NCBI GenBank assembly: GCA_000720845.1
Contig: JODU01000025.1
Coordinates: 25,195-89,194, forward strand
Length of the DNA: 64,000 nucleotides
DNA from: Kitasatospora aureofaciens
GTDB lineage: Bacteria; Actinomycetota; Actinomycetes; Streptomycetales; Streptomycetaceae
Reading direction: 5' to 3'
Of this stretch, positions 1-9,686 are shown in pieces. The translations under genes and the position numbers were made by a program. How positions within the stretch are numbered: position 1 is the stretch's first letter; each line of letters opens with the position of its first letter. The notes beneath the pieces are model-generated. The model saw only the letters and a program-made list of their open reading frames with translations, was not told the DNA's origin and ran no database searches.

Positions 1-2
1 CT

Positions 3-3000
3 TCCGAAGGCACCTCCGCGCAGTCGGCCGGCTCCCGGCTCCTGAACGCGGAAGGCAGCGGCGACTCCACCGTGATCGGCGCGGTCGATTCCGGAGCGGG
101 CCCTGGTGGCTCGTTCAAGGCGACCCCGCTTGCCTCGACCGGCTCCTGGTCGCATGCCGGCAGCTCTGGCGCCTTCGTCTGGTCCTATCCGCTGACCGTT
201 CCAGCGCCCCCGGCCGGCCCCGTGCCGAAGATCGCGCTCACCTACAACTCGCAGTCCGTGGACGGCCGTACCGGCGTTTCCTCCCCGCAAGGCTCATGGA
301 TAGGCGAAGGCTGGGACTACGACCCCGGTCACATCGAGCGCCGTTACCGCAGTTGCAAGGACGACCGGAAGACCCTGGATGCCGGCGCCCCCAACAACAC
401 TGCCAAATCCAACAAGACTTCCGACCTGTGCTGGGTCTCGCACAACGCGGTGATGTCCCTCGCCGGCCGGACCACCGAGCTGGTCCGCATCGGCACCACC
501 AACACATACCGGCCCGCGTCTGACGACGGCACCAGGGTCACGCTGAAGACCGGTGCGGCGAACGGCGACAACGACGGCGAGTACTGGGAGGTGACCAGCA
601 CCGACGGGACCGTGTACACCTTTGGCCGGCACGAGGTCGGCGCAGGCCACGCCGACACGAACTCGGTCTCCACGGTCCCCGTCTTCGGTAACCATCCCGG
701 CGAACCGTGTCATGCCACCGCGTTCGCCGACTCCCGCTGTGGAGCGGGCAAGCAGCAGGCGTGGCGCTGGGGCCTGGACAAGGTCGCCGACGTGCATGGC
801 AACGTGATGGTCGTCAACTGGAAGCAGGAGACGAACTACTACGCCGTCCGGGACAAGCGCAAGACTCCGGAAGCCTACGAGCGCTTCGCCTACCCCACCG
901 CCATCGACTACGGAATGCGCTCGGACGACCTGTCCAAGCCCTCCGCGCAGGTCAGCTTCGGCGTCAAGCAGCGCTGCCTGAAGTCCACCACCGCCTGTGA
1001 CCCGGCGAACTTCGCCAAGACCGACGACCCTGGCGCCTACCGCCCCTGGTGGGACACTCCCGGCAACCTCAACTGCAAATCGACGTCCAAGCTCTGCCCC
1101 GGCTTCCCGTCCTTCTGGACACAGATGCGTCTGGACACCGTCACCACCCTCGGTGCCCGCCCCGGCGTGACCGGCCTCGGCAAGGTCGACGTCTACGCCC
1201 TGCACCAGTCGTTCCCCGACGACTGGTACGACACTTCCCCGGGACTGTGGCTCAACTCGATCACCCGAACCGGGTATGGGCCCGGTGACACGAGCGGCAC
1301 CGTCCAGTCCAAGGACGGCGTGAGCTTCGCCGAGTACCGCGTCGGCTCCTCCTCGCCGCTCCAGTCCCGCCTGCGTGACCGCCAGCTCCCCAACCTCGTC
1401 CGCACCGGCCCCAAGGACCAGCGACCCGCCTTCACCCGCCCCCGCATCGGCACCGTCGCCACCGAGGCCGGCGCCGACATCGAGGTCGAATACACCGGCG
1501 GCTGCGCCACCCCGCCGACCGAGGACAAGGGCAAGGCGAACGGAACCTGCTACCCCGTCCGCTGGTCCCCGGACGGCGACGAGAAGACGCCTGCCAAGCA
1601 GTGGTTCAACAAGTACGTCGTCGACTCCGTCGTGGAGACCGACAAGGTCACCAATCACGGTCTGCCGATCGTCACCAAGTACAAGTACACCGGCCCCGCC
1701 TGGGCCAAGTCCGACGACGAGTTCCAGCGACCAGCCTTGCGCACATACAGCGACTGGCAGGGCTACCGCCAGGTTTCCGTCATCAAGGGCAGCAAGACCA
1801 CTTCCAGCAAGACCGGCAACGACGACCCGCAGTCGCAGTCGTACTCCGAGACCCGCTACTTCCTCGGCACCGGCGGCGAGGTCAAGGACACCACCGGCAC
1901 GTACACCCTGGTCAGCGACGACGCCCCCCAGTACGCGGGCCAGGTCGCCGAGGCCCTCACCTACAAGGACTCGGGTAAGCAGCTCGTCCGGCGCACCCTG
2001 AACTTCCCCTGGTCCAAGCAGACCGCCTCCCGCGCCCGGGAGGCGGAGGACGGCTCGGCCATGGAACCGCTCCTGGCCCACCGCGTCGGCATCAAACGCA
2101 CCGACGACATCCAGTCCCTCGACGACGGATGGCAGTCCAAGCGCATCCTGACCACCGTCGACGACACCTACGGGCTGGCCACCGAGATCGAGAGCTTCGT
2201 CGTCAAGCCCGACGGCACCGGCGAAGCGCGTTCCGAGCAGGAATGCACCCGCAACACCTACGTCCACAACACCGACGCACACCTGATCGGCCTGATCTCC
2301 CTGAGCCGGACGATCGCCGTTCCCTGCGCCCAATACGACGGCGCGAACTACGCCACGCACCTGCTGAAATCGGTCCGCACCAGCTACGACAACCTCGCTA
2401 ACGCCGCCACGCCGCTCAAGGGCCTGCCCACCACCGTCGCCGAATCCAACGGCGAGGGCGACGAACACAGCGTCGTCACCACCACCACCTACGATCCGCT
2501 CGGCCGCGTCCGCAAGGTCACCAAGCCCAGTCAGGGAACCACCGAGAACGTCTACACACCCGCAGACACCGGCGGCCCGCTCACCGGCCTCAAGACCATT
2601 AATGCCCTCGGGCACGCCACCACGACCACCTTCGACCCCGGCCGCTCCCTCCCGCTCACCGTCACCGACCCCAACGGCCGCGTGACCCGGTACGAGTACG
2701 ACGACCTCGGCCGCCTGGCCAAGGGCTGGTCCCCGACCCGCTCCAGCGGCACCCAGACCCCCGACGTCCAGATCAGCTACCAACAGGCCACCGCCACCCC
2801 CTCCAGGACCAGCCCTGCCGCCGTCACCACCAAGACCATCAAGGACGACGGCAGCTACGCCTCCTCGGTCACCATCTACGACGGCCTGCTCCGCCCCGTC
2901 CAGACCCAGAACGAGGCCCACGGCCCCGGCCGCATCATCACCGACACCTCCTACGACGACCACGGCCGGACCAGCATCGTCACCAACGGCTACCTCGCCG

Positions 3001-6000
3001 CGGACCAGCCCACCACAACCCTCTTCCAGCCCAGGTCCACGACCCTCATCCCCAGCTACCTCAAGACCCAGTACGACGGCATGGGCCGCACCGTCCGGCA
3101 AGCCACCTACCACGACGGTGACTTCGAGTACGAGACCTTCACCTCGTACGGACCGAACACCGTGCACGTGGACCCCCCGGGCAACACATCCCCGGCCACC
3201 TGGACCACCACTGACGCGCTCGGCCGGGTCACCGAGATCGAGCAGTACACCGACGCCGCCCAGACGACCACCCGGTCGACCCGCTACGCCTACGATGTCC
3301 GGGGCAACCGCTCGGAAGTCACCGACCCGGCAGGCAACAAGTGGACGTACAAGTACGACGTACGCGGCCGCGTGGTGGAGGCCACCGACCCGGACACCGG
3401 CACCACCAAAACGACCGCGTACGACGGCGCCGACCGTCCCCTCACCACCGTCAACGCCAACGGCAAATCCCTGCACACGACCTACGACGCACTCGGGCGA
3501 GTGACGGCCGTCCGCGAGGGTTCAGCCACGGCCAACCCAGTCAAGTCCTTCACCTTCGACGCTGTCGGCGCCCTCGGCATGCCGGTCGCCTCGACCCGTC
3601 ACACGCCGGACGGCGACTACGTCACCAGGATCACCGGCTACACCACGGACTACCAGCCCACTGGGCGGGACATCACCATCCCCGCCAACGCCAAGACCGC
3701 CGGGCTTGCAGGCACATATAGCTACACCTACAGCTACACACCGACCGGCAAGCCCCTCTCGGTGACCTACCCGGCCAAGGGTGGCATCTCCTCCGAGAAG
3801 GTTGTCACTCGCTACAACGAGGACGGTCTGCCTGAGTCAACAGCGGGCGCCGACTGGTACACCGCCGATGTCACCTATTCCCCGTTCGGTGAAGTCCTGC
3901 GCACCGTCTCTGGCTCCCAGCCCTATCGCGTGTGGACAACCAACTTCATCGACCCCCACACCGGACGGCTGCAGCGCACCGTCGCCGACCGCGAGATGGC
4001 GTCACCGCACCGCATCACCGACAGCTACTACTCGTACGACGCCTCGGGCACCATCACCTCGCATGCCCGGAAGCTGAGTGAAGCCGCGAGCTCCACCTGG
4101 GACACGCAGTGCTTCACCTACGACGCCCTCGGTGAACTCGTCCACGCCTGGACCTCCAACATCGCCCCCACCGGTACGGGCAACGGCTGCAAGACCGCCA
4201 ACGGTGCCTCCTTCGGCTACCGCACCGACTACGCCGCCTCGTCCGGCCCCGTCGCGGACGCTCCGAACGCGGACGCCGACACCTCCAGCCCAGACGCCTC
4301 GCTGACCAGCACGCTCGCAGCAGCCGCCCCGGCCACCGGCACCGTGGCATCCTCCACCACCGCCTACCGCCAGGCATTCACCTACGACTGGATCGGCAAC
4401 CGCTCCACCCTCACCGACTACAACGTCACCGATCCCACCAAGAACATCACCTACCGCTCCAACTACGGCACCACCACCGGAGGCGGCACAACCGAACCGG
4501 TCACCACCCAGCCACACACCCTCGCCTGGGTCTCCACCACCCCCACCGGCTCCGGCAGCTCCTACACCTACGACCTGGCCGGCAACACCACCAAACGCGA
4601 CCTCGCCAACGACACCCAGAACTTCACCTGGACCACCGAGAACAAGCCCGCCACTGTCACCACCGGCGCCACCACCGTCAACTACACCTACGACACCGGC
4701 GGCCAACGCCTCCTGGAGAACTCCAGCGAAGGCTCCACCCTCTACCTTCCCGGCGGCGAACTCACCACCGACAGCACCGGAAAGATCACCAAGGCAACCC
4801 GCAACTACGTCCACCCCGGCGCCCCGACAGTCGTCCGCACCTCAAACGGCACCAGCACCGGCCACACCCGCAACATCCAACTCGCCGACCATCTGGGAAC
4901 CGCCAGCACCACCATCCAGATGGCCGCCAACCAGCCAGTGACCAGGAGGGCCTTCAAGCCCTTCGGCGAGGCCCGCGGCCCCCAGCCGACCTCCTGGCCG
5001 GACAGGCGCAGCTACCTGGGTACCGGCATCGACGACACCGACACCGGCCTGACCCACATCGGCGCACGCGAGTACGACCAGGCCAACGGCCGCTTCATCA
5101 GCGCGGACCCGCTCCTGGACATCACGGACCCGCTGCAGATGAACGGCTACGCCTACGCCAAGAACAGCCCCATCAGCACCAGCGACCCCGACGGCATGAA
5201 GCCGGTCACCGACTGCTGGAGAGGCTGCAAGGTCGGCGACAGCGTCTACCGGGACTGGGTGGTCCCCGGCAGTGACGGAGGCTGGTCCACCCGCCACGAA
5301 CAATCTGTTTACACCTATGACTCGGAGGGTGACCTCCACAGCGTCACCCGAACCGGCAGCTACCACCCGACGATGGGCACAACAACCCTCATCAAGCCAT
5401 ACAACCTGACAGCCCAGAAGAACGCCCTCAAATTCATTTCCGGTCTCGTCGTCCCTGACGTGGAAGCATGGAAAAAGGCAATTTCCGGAGAGGCTGACAG
5501 CTGGGAGTACTTCGGTATCGCCTCCGACCTTCCCTTCGCGAAGGTAGCGAAACTGGTACCTGATTCGGTTGTAAAAAAGGGTAGGGAGGCCGTCGAAAAG
5601 TGGCTTGCAAGGTTCCGTCCGGGATGTAAGTGCTTCCTTGCCGGCACCGAAGTCCTCATGGCCGAGGGCAAGACCAAGGCCATTGAGAAGATCAAAGTCG
5701 GCGACGAGGTCGTTGCTACAGACCCAGAGACAGGGCAGACCCGGCTCCGCAAGGTCACCCGTCTGATCGTCACCGAAGATGACAAGCACTTCAACGAACT
5801 GACCATCGAAACACCCGACGGACCCAAGAAGCTCACCGCCACACACGAACACCCCTTCTGGGTCCCAGAGATCGGAGCCTGGGTCGAGGCTCGCAACCTC
5901 GCCGTCGGCACGACCCTCAGAACCCCTGACGGCACCACCGTCCGCGTCATCAGCAACCGTGCCTACACCAAGCACGCACGGACATACAACCTCACGGTCG

Positions 6001-6449
6001 AAGACCTGCACACGTACTATGTGCTGGCGGGCGAGACGCCGGTCCTCGTTCATAATAGTAACTGTCTCGATGGGGGCCTGGCGGCGGCAGACGATGCGAG
6101 TAATGCTTTCACGAAGCCCGGGAAGCTTAGCGGTGCCCTTTTCCTTGACGAATACGTTGATGACTGGATGCCGCTTTCTAGCGGGGCAGGAAACCTTTCT
6201 CCGAACTACGTCAGGCCGCCCGGTGCCGGCACCAGCAACTTTCACCATTTGGAAACGCAGGCGGCAGCAGAAATGCGAAGGCTGGGGGCAGGTAGTGGCC
6301 ACCTGTTCATAGGAAGTAAAAAACAGCCGTGCGGGGCCTGCCATGCTAACCTTTCGCGAATGCTGCCCTCGGGTGCAACGCTCAGCGTCACATATCGCAG
6401 GCCCAGTGGCGGGACGACGACCTTGGTCTATAGGGGAACTGCCGAATAG
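3..6449 (+). CDS. RHS-repeat polymorphic toxin with Hint domain and DddA-like deaminase tip (5' end outside window)
   Basis: The frame is open to the left edge, so the true start lies upstream; the GTG at 72 is only the first internal start codon. Most of the protein is YD/RHS repeats (many YxYDxxGR-type units), ending in an RHS core near residue 1700 counted from 72 (GAREYDQANGRFISADP). A Hint self-cleaving domain follows (about 1853-1996; CFLAGTEVLM at its start, VLVHN at its end). The last 130 residues carry HLE at 2059-2061 and PCGAC at 2086-2090, the zinc and catalytic motifs of the deaminase fold. Their spacing and the LP after the second cysteine match the SCP1.201/DddA family (PF14428). 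By family knowledge the RHS shell encloses the toxin and the tip deaminates cytosine in DNA of a competitor cell; that activity is inferred. Base composition becomes more AT-rich over the toxin tip, as expected of swapped tips. Confidence 0.87.
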   Translation, partial: SEGTSAQSAGSRLLNAEGSGDSTVIGAVDSGAGPGGSFKATPLASTGSWSHAGSSGAFVWSYPLTVPAPPAGPVPKIALTYNSQSVDGRTGVSSPQGSWIGEGWDYDPGHIERRYRSCKDDRKTLDAGAPNNTAKSNKTSDLCWVSHNAVMSLAGRTTELVRIGTTNTYRPASDDGTRVTLKTGAANGDNDGEYWEVTSTDGTVYTFGRHEVGAGHADTNSVSTVPVFGNHPGEPCHATAFADSRCGAGKQQAWRWGLDKVADVHGNVMVVNWKQETNYYAVRDKRKTPEAYERFAYPTAIDYGMRSDDLSKPSAQVSFGVKQRCLKSTTACDPANFAKTDDPGAYRPWWDTPGNLNCKSTSKLCPGFPSFWTQMRLDTVTTLGARPGVTGLGKVDVYALHQSFPDDWYDTSPGLWLNSITRTGYGPGDTSGTVQSKDGVSFAEYRVGSSSPLQSRLRDRQLPNLVRTGPKDQRPAFTRPRIGTVATEAGADIEVEYTGGCATPPTEDKGKANGTCYPVRWSPDGDEKTPAKQWFNKYVVDSVVETDKVTNHGLPIVTKYKYTGPAWAKSDDEFQRPALRTYSDWQGYRQVSVIKGSKTTSSKTGNDDPQSQSYSETRYFLGTGGEVKDTTGTYTLVSDDAPQYAGQVAEALTYKDSGKQLVRRTLNFPWSKQTASRAREAEDGSAMEPLLAHRVGIKRTDDIQSLDDGWQSKRILTTVDDTYGLATEIESFVVKPDGTGEARSEQECTRNTYVHNTDAHLIGLISLSRTIAVPCAQYDGANYATHLLKSVRTSYDNLANAATPLKGLPTTVAESNGEGDEHSVVTTTTYDPLGRVRKVTKPSQGTTENVYTPADTGGPLTGLKTINALGHATTTTFDPGRSLPLTVTDPNGRVTRYEYDDLGRLAKGWSPTRSSGTQTPDVQISYQQATATPSRTSPAAVTTKTIKDDGSYASSVTIYDGLLRPVQTQNEAHGPGRIITDTSYDDHGRTSIVTNGYLAADQPTTTLFQPRSTTLIPSYLKTQYDGMGRTVRQATYHDGDFEYETFTSYGPNTVHVDPPGNTSPATWTTTDALGRVTEIEQYTDAAQTTTRSTRYAYDVRGNRSEVTDPAGNKWTYKYDVRGRVVEATDPDTGTTKTTAYDGADRPLTTVNANGKSLHTTYDALGRVTAVREGSATANPVKSFTFDAVGALGMPVASTRHTPDGDYVTRITGYTTDYQPTGRDITIPANAKTAGLAGTYSYTYSYTPTGKPLSVTYPAKGGISSEKVVTRYNEDGLPESTAGADWYTADVTYSPFGEVLRTVSGSQPYRVWTTNFIDPHTGRLQRTVADREMASPHRITDSYYSYDASGTITSHARKLSEAASSTWDTQCFTYDALGELVHAWTSNIAPTGTGNGCKTANGASFGYRTDYAASSGPVADAPNADADTSSPDASLTSTLAAAAPATGTVASSTTAYRQAFTYDWIGNRSTLTDYNVTDPTKNITYRSNYGTTTGGGTTEPVTTQPHTLAWVSTTPTGSGSSYTYDLAGNTTKRDLANDTQNFTWTTENKPATVTTGATTVNYTYDTGGQRLLENSSEGSTLYLPGGELTTDSTGKITKATRNYVHPGAPTVVRTSNGTSTGHTRNIQLADHLGTASTTIQMAANQPVTRRAFKPFGEARGPQPTSWPDRRSYLGTGIDDTDTGLTHIGAREYDQANGRFISADPLLDITDPLQMNGYAYAKNSPISTSDPDGMKPVTDCWRGCKVGDSVYRDWVVPGSDGGWSTRHEQSVYTYDSEGDLHSVTRTGSYHPTMGTTTLIKPYNLTAQKNALKFISGLVVPDVEAWKKAISGEADSWEYFGIASDLPFAKVAKLVPDSVVKKGREAVEKWLARFRPGCKCFLAGTEVLMAEGKTKAIEKIKVGDEVVATDPETGQTRLRKVTRLIVTEDDKHFNELTIETPDGPKKLTATHEHPFWVPEIGAWVEARNLAVGTTLRTPDGTTVRVISNRAYTKHARTYNLTVEDLHTYYVLAGETPVLVHNSNCLDGGLAAADDASNAFTKPGKLSGALFLDEYVDDWMPLSSGAGNLSPNYVRPPGAGTSNFHHLETQAAAEMRRLGAGSGHLFIGSKKQPCGACHANLSRMLPSGATLSVTYRRPSGGTTTLVYRGTAE

Positions 6450-6457
6450 ACGGAATG

Positions 6458-6499
6458 GCTCCAGGGGGCTTGATGGTGAAGCGTTTAGTCCCCTGGAGC
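6458..6499. terminator. Hairpin terminator between convergent toxin and immunity genes
   Basis: GCTCCAGGGG at 6458-6467 pairs perfectly with CCCCTGGAGC at 6490-6499 across a 22-base loop, with a short A/T run (AAATTTT) just after it on the plus strand. It sits between the stop of the RHS gene and the stop of the minus-strand gene and could serve both. Confidence 0.6.
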
Positions 6500-6509
6500 T
6501 ATGCAAATT

Positions 6510-7166
6510 TTACTCCCAGGCGGGCCTCGTCCATTGGATTTCGGGAATGGAATCCAGGTACTCAAGGTGAGCGGGGTCCGTTGCGCCAGCCTGAACCTCC
6601 ACGTAGCCGGCCCTATTGCTCCAGGGGGAATGATCTTCCATGGCGGGGCCGATGTTAGCTAGAAGTCCATCCCCCATAAAGATTCGCTGCTTCGGACGAG
6701 GCCAAGTCCAATCTTTAAATGAGATCATCTGCATAGGTGCCAAGATTTCTGGGAGCTTTGAATCAGGGACCTGGGTGCATGAGCGCCAGAAATCTGAAGC
6801 GTAGGCTGCCTCGTGGATGGCGTTATGAATCAGAAATTCACTCAACGGCTCCGATAGCTCCTCCCAGGGGTTGCCAGATTCTCTTTCGAACACCTTGTCC
6901 GGGGAATTGATGCCGAAGGCCCACTCATGGTAACCGTGATCCTCCATGAACACGGCCACGTGCCCGTCGGAGTGAATATCGCTCGGGGTGATCATCTCCT
7001 TGACGACGACAAGCTCTGTGGGACGTTGCGACGAAAGTTCGTACCAGTTTTTGAGGGGGGATGGCAGCCACGAGCAACTTGAGGGTAGCGGCTTGACGGG
7101 CGCAGTCGGCGGGCCGTGCCACTCGGTGAGGAATGTTGGCAAGTCGATTTCATCAGGGCTGATCAT
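6510..7166 (-). CDS. SUKH-like protein, candidate immunity protein for the RHS deaminase
   Basis: The reading frame is open from 7244, but MISPDEIDLPTFL at 7166 is the more likely start because the upstream residues look non-coding. The 218-residue product is soluble, with no signal peptide or membrane segment. The order of features (PLKNWYELSSQRP, then VAVFMEDHGYHEWAFGI, then a W and SEFL further on) resembles SMI1/KNR4 (SUKH) proteins, the commonest immunity superfamily of polymorphic toxins. It lies 60 bases from the end of the toxin gene but on the opposite strand, whereas immunity genes usually follow the toxin on the same strand. The family assignment rests on pattern resemblance, and the role on position. 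Confidence 0.55.
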   Translation of the reverse strand: MISPDEIDLPTFLTEWHGPPTAPVKPLPSSCSWLPSPLKNWYELSSQRPTELVVVKEMITPSDIHSDGHVAVFMEDHGYHEWAFGINSPDKVFERESGNPWEELSEPLSEFLIHNAIHEAAYASDFWRSCTQVPDSKLPEILAPMQMISFKDWTWPRPKQRIFMGDGLLANIGPAMEDHSPWSNRAGYVEVQAGATDPAHLEYLDSIPEIQWTRPAWE

Positions 7167-7297
7167 GAGAGAAGCATGGCACAAGTGAGCAGCGCTCGGG
7201 GGCGCATGGGCCCTGCTGTATCCCGCGGGGGCATTGCCCACCATGAAGCTTTCCGCCTTGGTTCATAGACTGCGCTGCCTTCCGTTTCCAAGGCTTA

Positions 7298-9051
7298 GGG
7301 CTCGCAGAGAATCATGGTGTTGCTTCCCGTGATGCGGCTCGTTGTTGTGGTGTGAGCGTCTCCGACGAGGTTCGCGGTCAACTTGCTGCGAGGTTCGAGA
7401 TGTTGTTCCCGCACCTCGATGAGCGGCAGCGGCGGCTGACGATGGGGCCGAGGCCCGGATCCTGGGGCACGGCGGTATCCGGGCGGTTGCGCGGGCAGCC
7501 CAGGTCAGCGAGACGACGGTCCGCAAAGGCGTGGACGAGCTGGAGGCCGGCGAGGAACCCCTGGGCCGGGTGCGCAGGCCCGGTGGTGGCCGGAAGAGGT
7601 CCGCGGATCTTGACCCGGGACTGCGGACTGCGCTGCTGGCCCTGGTGGAACCCGACGAGCGGGGCGATCCGATGTCGCCGCTGCGCTGGACGGTGAAGTC
7701 GACCAGGAGCCTGGCGGCCGCGCTCACCGGTCAGGGCCACCAAGTGAGTGCGGACACGGTCGGTGACCTGCTGCGGGAAGAGGGCTTCAGCCTGCAGGCT
7801 GGCGCCAAGACCATCGAGGGCAGGCAGCACCCGGACCGCGACGCCCAGTTCCGCTACATCAACGAGCAGGCCAGAGGGCACATGGGCGCCGGCCAGCCGG
7901 TGATCAGCGTGGATGCGAAGAAGAAGGAACTCATCGGCGACTACAAGAACGCGGGCCTCCAGTGGCGGCCTGCCGGTGAGCCGGTACTGGTCAAGACGCA
8001 CGACTTCCTGGACCGGCAGGGACCGGGCAAGGCGATCCCCTACGGGATCTATGACATCGCCGCGAACACCGGCTGGGTCACCGTGGGCACTGATCACGAC
8101 ACCGCCGCGTTTGCTGTCGCCTCCATCCGCCGCTGGTGGCAGGCCCGGGGCCGGCACGACTATCCGGCCGCTACCCGTCTGCTGATCACTGCGGACGCGG
8201 GCGGGTCCAACGGCTACCGCACCCGCGCCTGGAAGACCGAACTCGCCGCCCTGGCCGCCGAGACGGGCTTGGACATTACGGTCTGCCACATGCCGCCGGG
8301 CACCTCAAAGTGGAACAAGATCGAGCACAGGCTGTTCTCCCACATCTCCATGAACTGGCGCGGCAGGCCGCTGACCAGCCATGACGTCGTCGTGAACAGC
8401 ATCGCGGCGACCACCACCCGCACCGGGCTGACCGTCCATGCCGAACTCGACTCGGGCACCTACGACACCGGCATCAAGGTCACCGACAGCGATATCGACG
8501 CTCTGCCCATGCACCGGCACCGTTTCCACGGCGACTGGAACTACACCCTCCACCCCCGATCTCGCGACACCGCCAGCGCAGACACGGCCCCGCGGGCAGC
8601 CGGCGCCCCGTCCCCACAGCCCTGCTCCAGGTGTCTGCGCAACCCGGAGCTGACCGGCATGCCCGAACCGGCGCTGGACGAACTCATCAACCAACTGGAC
8701 AGGAAAATCGACGAGTTACGTGAGCAAGGACGGCTCCGGCAGCGAGGAGGCGAACGCATCCGTGCCCGGGGCGCTGGGGCCAAGGACAAGCTGACTGCCG
8801 CCGACAGAGTCCTGGCCACCGTGCTCTACCTGCGCAAACTCGGCACCCGCGATCTCCTCGCCCAGCTCTTCGGAGTCAACACCAGCACCCTCACCAGGGC
8901 CGTTCACCACGTCCAGCCCCTTCTGACCGAGCACGGCTGCACCATCCAACCCTCGACAGCCAGGTTCGGGACACCCGCTGACGTCACCGCGTTCCTCGCC
9001 AACAGCAGCCCCACAAAGATCAAACCAACATGTTGATTCTCTGCGAGCCCT
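7298..9051 (+). mobile_element. ISAzo13-type insertion sequence (IS630/Tc1-like)
   Basis: About 1.75 kb bounded by matching terminal inverted repeats. AGGGCTCGCAGAGAATCA at 7297-7314 is found in reverse complement at 9034-9051. Both ends abut a TA dinucleotide (7296-7297 and 9052-9053), which fits the TA target duplication of this superfamily. It carries a single transposase gene. The sequence flanking the right end is a fragment of a nuclease gene; the left flank is unrelated, so the surroundings have been rearranged. Confidence 0.8.
7352..9036 (+). pseudogene. ISAzo13 family transposase, frameshifted near the N-terminus
   Basis: The N-terminus begins at GTG 7352 (MSVSDEVRGQLAARFEMLF). At 7445-7447 one G appears to be missing: before that point the coding frame is that of 7352, and after it the sense frame is that of 7531 (GGIRAVARAAQVSETTVRKG). 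The catalytic region is complete, with the DDE-type residues in ISVDAKKKELIG, ITADAGGSNGYR and NKIEHRLFSHI. A C-terminal helix-turn-helix-like extension (LAQLFGVNTSTLTRAVHH) is typical of actinobacterial members. Whether the shift kills the enzyme or allows ribosomal frameshifting at the G run cannot be told from sequence; inactivation is simpler. Confidence 0.8.
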
Positions 9052-9053
9052 TA

Positions 9054-9140
9054 GGCGTCCGTTTCCTGGCGAGCGAGTACGGCACCGGCCCGGTGCACGG
9101 GGGCCGGATCGACTCGCTCGGGCTGGATGAGAACGTATCG
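9054..9140 (+). pseudogene. Internal fragment of a DUF5655-type nuclease gene
   Basis: The frame starting at 9054 reads GVRFLASEYGTGPVHGGRID and continues to LDENVSPG. This is almost the same as residues 42-75 of the nuclease gene at 57599 and is also very close at the DNA level. The match begins exactly at the right end of the ISAzo13 element and stops where the lamin-tail reading frame takes over. It is a short relic of a second copy, joined to unrelated DNA on both sides. Confidence 0.75.
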
Positions 9141-9522
9141 CCGGGCGAAGCGGCCGAGCGTGGAGATCAGCCGCGCTCAGTATGACTCCCCGCGCCGTGA
9201 CACCCGCTCCAACCGCTCGCTGAACAAGGAGTGGTTGGAGATCACTGACAACACCTGCCGCGCGGTCAACCTGCATGGCTGGCCCTTAAGGGGCGAGGAC
9301 GGTCACACCTACACCTTCCGTCACTATCGCCTAGACGGCCGCGGCCGCGCCACGGGCCGTGTCCACATCGGCCAGGGCGGTGACACCCGCCACGACGTCT
9401 ACCAGGACCGCCGCAACTGCGTGTGGGACAACCGCTCCGACACGGCCACTCTTCGCAACGACCACCGCCGCTTCATTGACAGCCAGTCCTGGGGACGCCA
9501 CCGTCACGGCGGCCGCCACTGA
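9127..9522 (+). CDS. Lamin-tail domain protein lacking its signal peptide (chimeric 5' end)
   Basis: From about residue 13 (VEISRAQYDSPRRD) the product aligns with the lamin-tail domain of the secreted protein at 10360-10863 (LKIKGVQYDAPGRDS). It shares the order of an EWLEITD/EYLTIKN strand, a GxPL/GYKV turn and a NCVWDN/NCNFIWNN stretch. The paralogue has a signal peptide; here the region upstream of the domain is replaced by the nuclease fragment, so the ATG at 9127 is probably accidental. The gene is likely a truncated relic, although the domain itself has no stop. Codon use is normal for the window. The two lamin-tail genes face each other across a terminator. Confidence 0.55.
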   Translation: MRTYRRAKRPSVEISRAQYDSPRRDTRSNRSLNKEWLEITDNTCRAVNLHGWPLRGEDGHTYTFRHYRLDGRGRATGRVHIGQGGDTRHDVYQDRRNCVWDNRSDTATLRNDHRRFIDSQSWGRHRHGGRH

Positions 9523-9602
9523 CACACCGCGCCTGAGCCGCTGGCCGGGCCGGGTCAGGAAACGGCCTGGCCCGGACGTCGGGCACGGCACTGTCTCGGG
9601 GC

Positions 9603-9637
9603 GCGGCGCGCCACCCCTGCCAGGGGTAGCGCGCCGC
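9603..9637. terminator. Strong GC-rich hairpin between convergent genes
   Basis: GGCGCGC (9605-9611) and ACCCCTG (9613-9619) pair with CAGGGGT (9621-9627) and GCGCGCC (9629-9635), broken by one C-A mismatch. A weaker hairpin lies at 9545-9575. The structure separates the plus-strand lamin-tail gene from the minus-strand gene ending at 9687. There is no clear U tract, as is common in Streptomyces. Confidence 0.6.
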
Positions 9638-9686
9638 CGGCCTGTGGCTCTACGAGCTGCCCATGTCAGCTGAGTTGGGTGGCAGG

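Noticed and set aside
294..3476. Very long minus-strand reading frame inside the RHS gene
   Set aside because: It is the antisense of a high-GC coding region, with Val/Gly-rich composition and no motif; the plus strand has clear RHS repeats.
4002..4814. 270-residue minus-strand frame with Gly-rich composition
   Set aside because: Antisense of RHS repeats, no domain, no ribosome site.
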